25,575 nt of DNA from an uncultured Bacilli bacterium (GTDB lineage Bacteria > Bacillota_I > Bacilli_A > RF39 > UBA660). The translations under genes and the position numbers were made by a program. The stretch is from positions 1 through 25,575 of the forward strand of contig CAKOIE010000020.1 of assembly GCA_934086395.1 (NCBI GenBank), written 5' to 3'. Positions 1-7,538 of this stretch are shown in pieces. A model generated the notes under the pieces. It searched no databases. It saw nothing but the letters and a program-made list of their open reading frames with translations, and had not been told where the DNA came from. How positions within the stretch are numbered: the first letter of the stretch is position 1; the number at the start of each line of letters is the position of its first letter.

Positions 1-109
1 TAAGATATATTTTACTATGGTAAAGGTATAATTTTAACTAATGATAAGGTATAATTTCTAAAAAGGATTAACATTATCGGTGTTTTTTGTTTCATTTTCA
101 TACTTATTT

Positions 110-118
110 TGTTATAAT
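110..118 (+). promoter_or_regulatory. Extended -10 promoter of the ireB operon
   Basis: TGT followed by TATAAT (113-118) forms an extended -10 element 23 bases before the ireB start. The -35 region (about 90-95, TTTCAT) is poor, as is usual for extended -10 promoters. This is read from sequence only. Confidence 0.6.
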
Positions 119-140
119 TGATATGTTGAGTGGTGGTAGT

Positions 141-386
141 ATGTTAGATAATACATCTTTGTTTGACCAAAGAAAAATTGAAAGTGCTTTAGTTAGTAAA
201 ACTTTTTTTGAAGTATTTGAAGCTTTAGAAGAGAGTGGTTATAATCCGGTAAATCAAATAACTGGATATTTAATTACAGATGATCCAATGTTTATAACAA
301 ATTATAAAAAAGCAAGAGATAAGATTGTTAAAATAGAAAAAGTTAAGTTAATTTCATTGTTAGTGGAGAATTATTTTATTAAATGA
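141..386 (+). CDS. ireB: IreB family regulatory phosphoprotein (UPF0297, YrzL)
   Basis: 81-aa protein of the IreB/YrzL family (UPF0297). In Enterococcus, IreB is a small cytoplasmic phosphoprotein acting with the Ser/Thr kinase IreK in cephalosporin resistance; in most Firmicutes its role is less clear. The family signature is visible: a helical start, then GYNPVNQITGYLITDDP and a charged helical tail near the expected end. The ATG at 141 was chosen because homologues start about here and a GGTGG-rich ribosome site lies just upstream; the frame stays open to about 87 but the extra residues do not look like the family. It overlaps ruvX by ATGA, so the two are translationally coupled. The gene order ireB-ruvX-DUF1292-mltG is the common Firmicutes arrangement, often preceded by alaS, which would lie outside this window. 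Confidence 0.93.
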   Translation: MLDNTSLFDQRKIESALVSKTFFEVFEALEESGYNPVNQITGYLITDDPMFITNYKKARDKIVKIEKVKLISLLVENYFIK

Positions 387-799
387 GAACATTAGGGATG
401 GATTTAGGTACTAAAACTCTTGGACTTGCTATATCAGATAAACAAGGAATTATAGCATCACCTTATAAATTAATTAAATATAATAATATAGATGATGCTG
501 TTAATGAAGTTTTAAAAATAATTGAAAAAGAAAAGGTTGAAAATTTAGTTTTGGGATTACCTAAAAATATGAATAACTCACTTGGTTTTGCAAGTGAAAG
601 AAGTTTAAATTTTAAAAAACTATTAGAAGAAAAAACTAACTTAAAGATTGAATTAATTGATGAAAGATTATCAACTATTGAAGCCGAGAGAGTGTTACTT
701 GATTATGATATGTCAAGAAAGAAAAGAAAAGAACATATTGATAATACAGCAGCTGCTATCATATTAGATACATATTTAAGAAGGGAAGAGAAAAAATGA
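383..799 (+). CDS. ruvX: Holliday junction resolvase-like protein RuvX (YqgF)
   Basis: 138-aa RNase H-fold protein of the YqgF/RuvX family, the normal length. The N-terminal strand MRTLGMDLGTKTLGLAISD holds the first acidic active-site residue in the DxGxKxxGxA pattern. The middle carries LVLGLPKNMN (the LVvGLP motif), followed by LIDERLSTIEAERVL and a C-terminal DNTAAAIILDTYL, all standard for the family. Family members act in pre-16S rRNA 5' end processing (shown in E. coli) and have been proposed as Holliday junction nucleases. It overlaps ireB and the DUF1292 gene by ATGA at each end, so it sits in the middle of a tightly coupled operon. Confidence 0.95.
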   Translation: MRTLGMDLGTKTLGLAISDKQGIIASPYKLIKYNNIDDAVNEVLKIIEKEKVENLVLGLPKNMNNSLGFASERSLNFKKLLEEKTNLKIELIDERLSTIEAERVLLDYDMSRKKRKEHIDNTAAAIILDTYLRREEKK

Positions 800-1089
800 A
801 TAATGCAAATGGAACATTTACAATTAAAAATAATAAGGGAGAAGAATTAACATGTAATGTTTTATTTACTTTTGATTCTGATGAATTTAAAAAAAGTTAT
901 ATTGTTTTTACAGATAATACATTAGATGATAATGGTAAAATAAAAGTTTATGCTAATACGTATGATCCAAGTGGAAAAGATATAAATTTAGGTCAAATTG
1001 AAACAGATAAAGAGTGGGAAGTAGTTGAAGGATTATTATCTTCATTACAAGAAAAAATAGGTGAAGAAAGTGGAGAAGAAAGTAAATAA
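796..1089 (+). CDS. DUF1292 domain protein (YrzB-like)
   Basis: 97-aa acidic protein of the DUF1292 family, recognised by its composition (FTIKNNKGEELTCNVLFTF near the start, then SYIVFTD, and a central strand-rich stretch) and by its position between ruvX and mltG, where the family is normally found. It has no catalytic motif or membrane segment. The start overlaps the ruvX stop (ATGA), and the acidic tail overlaps the start of mltG. No biochemical role is established for the family. The operon position suggests co-expression with cell-envelope and RNA-maturation functions, but this is inference. Confidence 0.85.
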   Translation: MNNANGTFTIKNNKGEELTCNVLFTFDSDEFKKSYIVFTDNTLDDNGKIKVYANTYDPSGKDINLGQIETDKEWEVVEGLLSSLQEKIGEESGEESK

Positions 1090-2191
1090 GGAAAATAATA
1101 ATAAAAGTAAAAAAATTGGTGCTAATAAAATAATATTAATTATTTGTGGAATAGTTATAGTTATGCTTGTTTCATTTATCGTAGCTAGTGATTATTATTT
1201 ATCCCCAGTAGATAAGAAAACTAATGAAATTATTAAATTTGAAATTAAAAACAATACTGGTAAAAATAAAATAGCTGATGATTTAGAAAAAGCAGGATTA
1301 ATAAAAAATGCAACTGTATTTAAGATTTATATTAAATTAAATAGTAATAAGGAATTGTATGCTGGAACTTATAATTTATCTAAGAGTATGAGTGTTGATG
1401 ATATAATTAATACTTTACATAAGAATACTTCTTTAGAAAATGAAGTTGTTCAGGTTACTTTTATAGAGGGAAAAAGACTTACCGATTATGCTAAAGTAAT
1501 TGAAAATAAATTTGGTTATAAAGCAGATGATGTTATAGCTGTTGCTGATAGTGATGAATTTGTTAATAAAATGATAAGTACATATGAATTTATTACTGAT
1601 GAGGTAAAACAAGATGGAATTTATCATCCTTTAGAAGGATATTTATTTGCTGATACTTATGATTTTAAAAAGAATTCTACTATAGAAGAAATATTAAATA
1701 AGATGATTTATACAATGGGAAAAAAATTAGAGGTTTATAAAGAAGATATAAATGTTAGTAAACTTAGTGTTCATGAGTTACTTACTCTTGCTTCAATAGT
1801 TGAGTTAGAAGGAGCAAATTCAGATGATAGAGCAGGTGTTGCAGGAGTATTTTATAATAGAATAGAAGCAGGATGGACACTTGGATCTGATGCTACAACT
1901 TATTATGCAGTTAATAAAGATTTTACAAAAGATTTAACTAATAATAATTTAAAATCATGTAATAAATATAATACAAGAAGTGAAAATACTTGTTCATTTA
2001 CTGGTTTGCCAATTGGACCAATTGATAGTCCTTCGTTAAACTCAATAAACGCAGTTATGGAACCAGAAGAACATGATTATTATTACTTTGTTGCCGATAA
2101 AAATAAAAAAACATATTTTGCATCTACTTATAAAGAACATACTCAAATTGTTGCTATGTTAAGAAAAGATGGATTATGGTACGAATATTAG
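1070..2191 (+). CDS. mltG: Endolytic transglycosylase MltG (YceG-like)
   Basis: 373-aa membrane-anchored lytic transglycosylase of the YceG/MltG family, which cleaves nascent peptidoglycan strands outside the membrane and can set glycan chain length. A lysine-rich cytoplasmic N-terminus is followed by one transmembrane helix (about residues 20-44). The YceG domain shows LASIVELEGANSDDRAGVAG with the catalytic glutamate near residue 245, then VFYNR, a TLGSDATTYYAV motif, YNTR, GLPIGPIDSPSLNSI and YYYFVAD. The start is uncertain. GTG 1070 has AGGTGA at 1059-1064 with 5-base spacing, while in-frame GTG 1061 lacks a site. Either start overlaps the DUF1292 gene. It is the last gene of its operon and is followed by a strong terminator. 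Confidence 0.93.
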   Translation: MEKKVNKENNNKSKKIGANKIILIICGIVIVMLVSFIVASDYYLSPVDKKTNEIIKFEIKNNTGKNKIADDLEKAGLIKNATVFKIYIKLNSNKELYAGTYNLSKSMSVDDIINTLHKNTSLENEVVQVTFIEGKRLTDYAKVIENKFGYKADDVIAVADSDEFVNKMISTYEFITDEVKQDGIYHPLEGYLFADTYDFKKNSTIEEILNKMIYTMGKKLEVYKEDINVSKLSVHELLTLASIVELEGANSDDRAGVAGVFYNRIEAGWTLGSDATTYYAVNKDFTKDLTNNNLKSCNKYNTRSENTCSFTGLPIGPIDSPSLNSINAVMEPEEHDYYYFVADKNKKTYFASTYKEHTQIVAMLRKDGLWYEY

Positions 2192-2192
2192 G

Positions 2193-2218
2193 AAAGTATA
2201 ATTAAGTTATACTTTTTT
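2193..2218 (+). terminator. Rho-independent terminator of the ireB-mltG operon
   Basis: Perfect 9-bp stem AAAGTATAA (2193-2201) and TTATACTTT (2207-2215) around a 5-base loop, continuing into a T-run (2213-2218). It begins right after the mltG stop. Confidence 0.85.
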
Positions 2219-2237
2219 CTTTAAATTAGAGGTTATT

Positions 2238-3113
2238 ATGAAAGGATTTAATAAAGTATATAAAAAATTTAAGAATTGTTATCTTCCATGCTCATACTAT
2301 GATAAAGATAAAAATATATTTAGATGGATAAATTATATAAATGATATGGTTAATGTAAATGACTGCTTGTTAGATGCTATGGGTGATGTAATAAAGGTAA
2401 GCCTTCTATATCATTATAGTTTAGATGAAAATATTTGTCATACTCATAATTTTGATGATGTTATAAAATTTTTATATAAATATCCAAAATCATTTACGAT
2501 ACCAAGTGATTACTTATCTGATTATAGTAAACAAGAATATAATTACTTAATGCAAGTTAAAAATTATCTTATTTTAGTTGGAATCAAAAATTATAATAAA
2601 TCGAAAGAATTAGAAAAGCTAGATAACAAATGGTTAATTATAAATGAAAAGAAAAATAAAAATTTAAAAGACAAAATTTTTTTGAGTAGGTATCAAAAGT
2701 TATATGATAAGGTAATTTATAAAGAAAACATTAAAAGATGTTATAATATTAAGGCAAAAGAATATTCTAAATATGGAGTTTTATATTATAGTGAAGAAGA
2801 AATAAAAACACTATTAAGTAAAAAATTTGATTATAAAATTTATTTATATCATTCTTTTACTAGATATAAATTAAATAATAAGTATTTGATAATTAGCAAT
2901 AATAATTATATTGGAATCCTTAAAGTTATTGAAGAAAAAATTATAAAATTTAAAGACATAGATTCTAGTATGGTTAATAATAGCTATTTATTTGAAGAAT
3001 ATAAGAAAGATTTATTAAAAAAATTTCAAGAAGAGAGTAAAAGTTATAACGAATCTTTTAATGATGAATCTTTAATTAGATGGGTTAAATTAGAATTAAT
3101 AGATAAATTTTAA
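2238..3113 (+). CDS. Unrecognised basic protein, 291 aa
   Basis: I do not recognise this protein. It is 291 residues, lysine- and tyrosine-rich, with no signal peptide or membrane helix, so it is probably cytoplasmic. The N-terminal third has a mixed region (RWINYINDMVN, then LLYHYSLDE), the middle is very lysine-rich, and the C-terminus is helical and charged. The start has AGAGG (2228-2232) five bases upstream. It lies between two terminators (2193-2218 and 3120-3146), so it is monocistronic. Base composition resembles its neighbours. No function is proposed. Confidence 0.75.
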   Translation: MKGFNKVYKKFKNCYLPCSYYDKDKNIFRWINYINDMVNVNDCLLDAMGDVIKVSLLYHYSLDENICHTHNFDDVIKFLYKYPKSFTIPSDYLSDYSKQEYNYLMQVKNYLILVGIKNYNKSKELEKLDNKWLIINEKKNKNLKDKIFLSRYQKLYDKVIYKENIKRCYNIKAKEYSKYGVLYYSEEEIKTLLSKKFDYKIYLYHSFTRYKLNNKYLIISNNNYIGILKVIEEKIIKFKDIDSSMVNNSYLFEEYKKDLLKKFQEESKSYNESFNDESLIRWVKLELIDKF

Positions 3114-3119
3114 GATTTA

Positions 3120-3146
3120 AGATGTATATGTTTATATGTCTTTTTC
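3120..3146 (+). terminator. Probable terminator after the 291-aa gene
   Basis: A 9-bp stem with two G-U pairs (3120-3128 with 3133-3141) around a 4-base loop runs into TTTTT. It starts 7 bases after the stop codon. Confidence 0.6.
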
Positions 3147-3178
3147 TTTAATACGAAATGTACTATTAGAAAAAATGT

Positions 3179-3207
3179 TTGCTTTTTTAAAGAATATGTG
3201 CTATAAT
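3179..3207 (+). promoter_or_regulatory. Promoter of the cytidylyltransferase-like gene
   Basis: TTGCTT (3179-3184), a 17-base spacer ending in TGC, and a perfect TATAAT (3202-3207). The transcript would carry a leader of about 100 bases before the start at 3317. Confidence 0.8.
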
Positions 3208-3316
3208 GGATAACGTCCGAACGAAAAAAGATTGTTTTTATTTGGAAAAAAGTAGTACAAAATTATATTAAGCATATAATAAATTATTAAGTTATTTTAA
3301 AGGAAAGGAGAAAAGT

Positions 3317-3754
3317 ATGAAAAAGAAATATAAAATTGGTTATACAACAGGAGTGTTTGATTTATTTCATGTTGAACATTTGCATATCTTAAAACAAGCT
3401 AAATCAATGTGCGATTACTTAATTGTTGGTGTAAGTACTGATGAATTAGTAGAAGAATATAAAGGAAAAACACCAGTAATTCCATTTGAACAAAGAATGG
3501 AAATAGTTAGCGCTATTAAATACGTTGATAAAGTTATTCCACAAACTACATTAGATAAAAGTGTTGCTTGGGAACAAGAAAAATTTAATGTTATTTTTCA
3601 TGGTTCTGATTGGAATAATTCTCCTTTATATAATCAAAATGAATTAAAGTTAAAGCCTAAAGGTGTAGAGTTTGTTTATTTTCCATATAATAGAGGATTA
3701 TCTTCAACTATTATAAAAGAAAAATGCAATTTACAAGAAAATAAGAATGATTAA
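3317..3754 (+). CDS. TagD-like cytidylyltransferase family protein
   Basis: 145-aa nucleotidyltransferase of the TagD/GCT1 type. Characterised relatives transfer CMP from CTP to glycerol-3-phosphate or related substrates, feeding wall teichoic acid or lipid head-group synthesis. Visible motifs are YTTGVFDLFHVEHLHIL, the HxxH nucleotide-binding signature (usual form HxGH; here HVEH), VGVSTDE, QRMEIVSAIKYVDKVI with its conserved arginine, HGSDW, and a final SSTII matching the ISTT/SSTxI CTP-site motif. The length is slightly above TagD (about 130 aa). The gene has its own promoter, a long leader and an AAAGGAAAGGAG ribosome site. No teichoic acid genes lie nearby, so the substrate is unknown; adenylyl or other cytidylyl transfer is possible. 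Confidence 0.85.
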   Translation: MKKKYKIGYTTGVFDLFHVEHLHILKQAKSMCDYLIVGVSTDELVEEYKGKTPVIPFEQRMEIVSAIKYVDKVIPQTTLDKSVAWEQEKFNVIFHGSDWNNSPLYNQNELKLKPKGVEFVYFPYNRGLSSTIIKEKCNLQENKND

Positions 3755-3778
3755 TATTTACTATTAATTGTTTTTTTT
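3746..3778 (+). terminator. Terminator overlapping the stop of the cytidylyltransferase gene
   Basis: An 11-bp stem with two G-U pairs (3746-3756 with 3762-3772) around TTTAC runs into eight or more T. The stop codon (3752-3754) sits in the left arm. Confidence 0.75.
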
Positions 3779-3785
3779 CTATAAT
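3757..3785 (+). promoter_or_regulatory. Possible promoter of the cysteine desulfurase gene
   Basis: A perfect TATAAT (3780-3785) lies 17 bases after TTTACT (3757-3762, four of six matches to the -35 consensus). It overlaps the preceding terminator. The gene has a strong AAGGAGGA site at 3803-3810. Confidence 0.5.
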
Positions 3786-3814
3786 AAATTAGATAAATAT
3801 TTAAGGAGGAAACT

Positions 3815-4945
3815 ATGATATATTTAGATTATGCTTCAGCAACTCCGGTTGATAAAGACGTCTTAGATTGCTATGTAAATGTTACAAATAATTATTATGG
3901 TAATCCAAACTCTAATCATGATATGGGAATGATGGCTAAAAAAGTTATAGATGATGCTAATTTAAAAATTGCGAATATTTTAAATGTTAATGCCGATGAA
4001 ATAATATATACAAGTGGTGCTACTGAAAGCAATAATCTAGCGATATTAGGTTCTGCTTATCGATATAAAAATTTTGGAAATCATATTTTAGTTAGTAGTC
4101 TTGAACATAATTCGGTAATGAGTTCTTGTTTACGTTTGCAAGAAGAAGGCTTTGAAGTAGAAATAATTCCTGTTAATAAGGATGGAATAGTTGACATAGA
4201 TGTTCTAAAAAGTATGATTAGACCTACAACTATTTTAGTATCGGTAACTTCTGTTGATTCAGAGCTTGGAATAAAACAACCTACTCAAGAAATTGGTAAG
4301 CTTTTAAAAAATTATGATCATATTGTTTTCCATACTGATGCATCACAGGCAATTGGTAAAATTAATATAGATATTCAAAATGCTGATTTAGTAACTATTG
4401 CTCCTCATAAATTTTATGGTTTAATGGGAATATCTATTTTAGTAAAAAGAAAAAATATCGAGTTAAAGCCTCAAATATTAGGCGGTAAATCAACAACTGT
4501 TTATCGTAGTGGTACTCCTAATACTAATTTAATTGCGAGTACGGCTGTTGCGGTTGAAAAAGCATATAAAAATTTAGATGAAAGATATAAATATGTTAAG
4601 GAACTTCATGATTATTTAATTAACTTATTAAAACAAAATAAAGATGTAATTATTAATAGTACTGCAAATAGTTTACCTTATACAATTAATATAAGTGTTA
4701 AGAAAGTAAAATCAGTTCTTTTTGTTGATAAATTAAATCAAAATGGAGTAATGGTTTCAAGCAAGACTAGTTGTTGTCCAATAATGACACCTTCAAAACT
4801 AGTGTATGCACTAACAAAGGATAAAGGAAGAGCAAGTTCATCAATTAGACTTAGTTTATCTTATTTAACAACTAAAGAAGAAATAGATGAATTTATAAAT
4901 ATATTTAATAAAGTGTATGAAGAGGTTAAAAATGGAGAAGTATAA
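3815..4945 (+). CDS. Cysteine desulfurase (NifS/IscS-like, class V aminotransferase)
   Basis: 376-aa PLP enzyme that takes sulfur from cysteine as a protein persulfide. Motifs in order are LDYASATP at the N-terminus, YTSGATESNN (PLP phosphate site), SSLEHNSV with the stacking histidine at 98, HTDASQAIG with Asp175 and Gln178, APHKFYGLMG with the PLP lysine at 199, and RSGTPN. The sulfur-carrying cysteine is one of two adjacent residues at 320-321 (SKTSCCP), and RLSLSYLTTKEEID ends the fold. The motif usually written NNEIG is VDSELG here. The 3' end overlaps the thiolase gene by 14 bases, so sulfur donor and acceptor are coupled. In many Firmicutes a dedicated desulfurase is paired with ThiI; here the partner is TtcA-like, which suggests it serves tRNA thiolation rather than Fe-S assembly (inference). 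Confidence 0.92.
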   Translation: MIYLDYASATPVDKDVLDCYVNVTNNYYGNPNSNHDMGMMAKKVIDDANLKIANILNVNADEIIYTSGATESNNLAILGSAYRYKNFGNHILVSSLEHNSVMSSCLRLQEEGFEVEIIPVNKDGIVDIDVLKSMIRPTTILVSVTSVDSELGIKQPTQEIGKLLKNYDHIVFHTDASQAIGKINIDIQNADLVTIAPHKFYGLMGISILVKRKNIELKPQILGGKSTTVYRSGTPNTNLIASTAVAVEKAYKNLDERYKYVKELHDYLINLLKQNKDVIINSTANSLPYTINISVKKVKSVLFVDKLNQNGVMVSSKTSCCPIMTPSKLVYALTKDKGRASSSIRLSLSYLTTKEEIDEFINIFNKVYEEVKNGEV

Positions 4946-5762
4946 AGAAATAGAAAGAAGCATTATAAAAACATATCGAAAAGAGATATGGTCTAAATTT
5001 GTTAAAGCCGTTTCTGATTATAAATTAATTGAAGAAAATGATAATGTCATGGTTTGTATTAGTGGAGGAAAAGATTCATTTTTACTTGCTAAATGTATTC
5101 AAGAATTACAAAGGCATGGTAACGTTAAATTTAATGCTCATTATGTTGTTATGGATCCTGGTTATAATGAATACAATCGTAATTTTATATTAGATAACGC
5201 TAAAATATTAAATATTCCATTAGAGATGTTTGAAAGTGATATTTTTGATGTAGTTGCTAATGTGGATTCAAAAAGTCCTTGCTATTTATGTGCAAGGATG
5301 CGTAGAGGATATTTATATAATCATGCTAAAGAGTTAGGATGCAACAAAATTGCGTTAGGACATCACTTTGACGATGTTATTGAAACAACTCTTTTATCTA
5401 TGTTTTATGGAGCTGAAATTAAAACAATGATGCCTAAATTGCATTCTGATAATTATGAAGGAATCGATTTAATTAGACCATTATATTTAGTTAAAGAAGC
5501 ATCTATTATTGCTTGGAAAAATTATAACGAATTAACTTTTATAAATTGTGCATGTCGTTTTACAGAAGGTTGTTCCTTAATAAATGATGGAACAAGTAAA
5601 CGTAAAGAAATGAAAGAACTAATTAAAAATTTACGTAAAATTAATCCAGGTATTGACGCTAATATTTTTAAAGCAATGGATAATGTTAATATGAATTGTA
5701 TACTTTCTTGGCACAAAGATGGAGTAAATCACTCATTTTTAGATGATTATGATAAGAAATAA
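4932..5762 (+). CDS. TtcA-like tRNA thiolation ATPase (PP-loop)
   Basis: 276-aa ATP-pyrophosphatase of the TtcA/TilS group. TtcA makes 2-thiocytidine at position 32 of some tRNAs. The PP-loop SGGKDS is at residues 44-49, followed by VMDPGY, a CYLC pair (Cys117 and Cys120), and GHHFDDVIETTLL, typical of TtcA. A second cysteine cluster NCACRFTEGC (Cys206, 208, 214) is suited to Fe-S binding. ATG 4932 is preferred over the in-frame ATG 4917 because GAAGAGG (4918-4924) lies seven bases upstream of it. It overlaps the cysteine desulfurase gene, and its 3' end overlaps the convergent yolD-like gene by 16 bases with no terminator between. The exact tRNA target cannot be read from sequence. Confidence 0.88.
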   Translation: MEKYKEIERSIIKTYRKEIWSKFVKAVSDYKLIEENDNVMVCISGGKDSFLLAKCIQELQRHGNVKFNAHYVVMDPGYNEYNRNFILDNAKILNIPLEMFESDIFDVVANVDSKSPCYLCARMRRGYLYNHAKELGCNKIALGHHFDDVIETTLLSMFYGAEIKTMMPKLHSDNYEGIDLIRPLYLVKEASIIAWKNYNELTFINCACRFTEGCSLINDGTSKRKEMKELIKNLRKINPGIDANIFKAMDNVNMNCILSWHKDGVNHSFLDDYDKK

Positions 5763-6079
5763 TCTAGTTTTTTAATATTCATTATTTCACAAAAGAAGAT
5801 ATGATTATTGTAATTTAAAAATATTTTATTTAAGGAACTGTCTATTTTAGTAACGGTTCCTTTTATATTTTTAGTATATCCATTATCGTAAATAGTGAAT
5901 TCTAAAGGTATTTTATTAATTAATGATTCTTTAATTAAATTTTCAAACTCATTTATTTGTTCTTCTGATAAAGTAGGTTTAATTATTCTAGATTTTTCTT
6001 TAACTATCGTATTCATTATATAATTACCGTTAATAACTGAATTAAACGGAGCCCATTTAATCGCGTTTCGATTAGGCAT
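5747..6079 (-). CDS. YolD-like family protein
   Basis: 110-aa member of the YolD-like family. The start MPNRNAIKWAPFNSV matches the family signature (R..WAPF near the N-terminus), followed by KPTLSEEQINEFENLI and strand-rich YDNGYTKNIKGTVTKID. In B. subtilis such genes pair with Y-family polymerases (YolD-UvrX, YqjX-YqjW), and the proteins are thought to modulate lesion bypass; the mechanism is not settled. The start at 6079 has AGGTGG just upstream, inside the last codons of the polymerase gene, and overlaps its stop by 8 bases (ATGCCTAA), so translation is coupled. The 3' end overlaps the convergent TtcA-like gene. Confidence 0.88.
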   Translation of the reverse strand: MPNRNAIKWAPFNSVINGNYIMNTIVKEKSRIIKPTLSEEQINEFENLIKESLINKIPLEFTIYDNGYTKNIKGTVTKIDSSLNKIFLNYNNHIFFCEIMNIKKLDYFLS

Positions 6080-7340
6080 TGTGACCACCTATCTTCCCAT
6101 TACGCATTCTAATAGTAGAATCTTCAAGTAAACTAGATGCTTTCAAAATCATATTAGCACCATATTTGTTATTAAGCTTATCTATAACAATATCACCATT
6201 TTTAATTATTTTTTCTTCTTCGAATGATTCAAATATATTAAGCTGGATTCCGACATCATCAGATAATCTACCAAAAGAAATTGAAACTTTTCTAATTGGC
6301 ATATATTCTTCATAATATTTATCGAACATATTTAAACAGATATCAGCTATTTCATCTTCTTTAAAAGTACTATTATCTAACTTAGTTACGTGATAAAAAC
6401 CACCACCAGTTTCCTTAGAATAACCAATTCCTAAACCAATTGAAGAAGTTTGTTTATGAGCCGTTCTTAACCTTTTAACTAAAACACTTACCATTTCTCT
6501 TATAATAAGAATTATGTTATTTTGATTATAATCTTTAAATAAAATTTGACTATGACTAATTGAATTTTCTTTTGGAATATAACTGTTAAAATCACTTATT
6601 CTAGCGTTATCAATCCCATTAGCATGCTCCCATAGTTCAATACCAATAATACCGTATTTATCTTTTATTTTATTTTTATCATATTTGGCAATATCTCCTA
6701 CTGTATAAAGACCTAACTTATTTAAATTACGTTCCATACGGGGACCAATGCTCCACATTTTTGATAGAGGAGTGATAGACCATAATTTAGTTTTAACATC
6801 ATCATAAGTCCATTTAGCAATGTTATTTTGAACGTGTTTAGCTTCAATATCCATCGAAATTTTAGCAAGTAATATATTTGGACCAATTCCGGCAGTTGTT
6901 GTAAGACCGGTTCTTTTCTTTATGTCATTTACAATAGTTTGAGCAAGTTCATAATCAGTCATATTATACATATGAAGGTAATCAGTAACATCTAAAAAGA
7001 CTTCATCAATTGAGTAAACATGAATATCTTCTTTAGCAACATACTCTAAATAAATGCTTAAAACTTCACGACTTTTTTGAATATATAAGCTCATACGAGG
7101 TGGTGCTTTAAATATTTTAATGTTTTTAGGTAAATCATAGGCTCTTCCTCTAGATGGAACTCCTAAATTTTTTAAAAAAGGCGTAACTGCTAAAGTAATA
7201 GCGCCATTTCTAGTTGGATCACAAACAACTAGAGGAGTGGTAAATGGATCAAGACCTCTTTGGATACATTCACAAGAAGCAAAAAAACTTTTTAAATCGA
7301 TTGCAATAATATTTCTATTTGAATATAAATTATTATTCAT
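6072..7340 (-). CDS. uvrX: Y-family translesion DNA polymerase (UvrX/YqjW type)
   Basis: 422-aa lesion-bypass DNA polymerase of the UmuC/DinB superfamily, closest in layout to Bacillus UvrX/YqjW. Catalytic residues are visible: Asp15 in AIDLKSFFASCE, and Asp112 and Glu113 in YSIDEVFLDVTDYL. Helix-hairpin-helix elements follow (LSKMWSIGPRMERNLNKLGL), then the little-finger domain. QLNIF at about 366-370 fits the beta-clamp binding consensus. The ATG at 7340 was chosen because AAGGAG lies eight bases upstream and the family starts here; the frame is open to 7409 but that region holds the promoter. It is the first gene of a two-gene operon with the yolD-like gene. In Bacilli these operons are usually damage-inducible, and a palindrome at the start site here may be the operator. 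Confidence 0.9.
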   Translation of the reverse strand: MNNNLYSNRNIIAIDLKSFFASCECIQRGLDPFTTPLVVCDPTRNGAITLAVTPFLKNLGVPSRGRAYDLPKNIKIFKAPPRMSLYIQKSREVLSIYLEYVAKEDIHVYSIDEVFLDVTDYLHMYNMTDYELAQTIVNDIKKRTGLTTTAGIGPNILLAKISMDIEAKHVQNNIAKWTYDDVKTKLWSITPLSKMWSIGPRMERNLNKLGLYTVGDIAKYDKNKIKDKYGIIGIELWEHANGIDNARISDFNSYIPKENSISHSQILFKDYNQNNIILIIREMVSVLVKRLRTAHKQTSSIGLGIGYSKETGGGFYHVTKLDNSTFKEDEIADICLNMFDKYYEEYMPIRKVSISFGRLSDDVGIQLNIFESFEEEKIIKNGDIVIDKLNNKYGANMILKASSLLEDSTIRMRNGKIGGHNA

Positions 7341-7369
7341 TAAACATTTCTCCTTACGAGAATATATTA

Positions 7370-7381
7370 AAACAATTGTTT
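7370..7381. promoter_or_regulatory. 12-bp palindromic operator candidate
   Basis: AAACAATTGTTT is a perfect palindrome placed exactly over the expected transcription start of the uvrX operon, a typical repressor position. It is not the Bacillus LexA box (CGAAC-N4-GTTCG). The link to damage control is inference. Confidence 0.45.
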
Positions 7382-7409
7382 GTATATATCTAGTGGAAAT
7401 AATTGGCAA
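7381..7409 (-). promoter_or_regulatory. Promoter of the uvrX-yolD operon
   Basis: On the minus strand TTGCCA (7404-7409), a 17-base spacer and TATACA (7381-7386) precede the start codon by about 40 bases. Confidence 0.6.
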
Positions 7410-7442
7410 AAATAAAAGTTAAAACTTATAGCTTTAATTATT

Positions 7443-7477
7443 GATAGAATTATTTAAACTATTTATGTTTTTATTTG
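7443..7477 (+). repeat. Fossil third copy of the cassette terminator
   Basis: These 35 bases are identical to 9075-9109, the end of the second duplicated membrane-protein gene and its terminator. No matching gene lies upstream, and the left stem arm is incomplete. It looks like the remnant of an extra cassette whose coding part was lost. It lies in the 363-base gap 7341-7703, which otherwise holds the uvrX promoter, the conserved leader of the first cassette and its promoter. Confidence 0.7.
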
Positions 7478-7538
7478 TTATTTTGATTTTATATAAATTA
7501 GCAGTAAATATTTTTTTAAATATTTATTAGTTTTACTT

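Noticed and set aside
1..57. Twelve-base direct repeat AAGGTATAATTT at 23-34 and 46-57
   Set aside because: Short and made of common AT-rich words that look like -10 boxes; no gene starts close by, so it is not listed as a feature.
66..90. Possible terminator of the gene before the window (AACAT/GTGTT stem, then T-run)
   Set aside because: The stem has only five pairs including a G-U; too weak to support.
1433..1627. Minus-strand open frame inside mltG, and similar frames inside the TtcA-like, 556-aa and helicase genes
   Set aside because: They lie fully inside well-supported genes on the other strand and have no ribosome site or family likeness.
3208..3316. Known riboswitch in the cytidylyltransferase leader
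   Set aside because: No recognisable conserved core or terminator hairpin was found by eye.
7237..7422. Plus-strand open frame opposite the 5' end of uvrX
   Set aside because: It covers the polymerase N-terminus and promoter in antisense and has no ribosome site.
7341..7440. LexA (SOS) box upstream of uvrX
   Set aside because: No CGAAC-N4-GTTCG-like sequence is present; only the AAACAATTGTTT palindrome.
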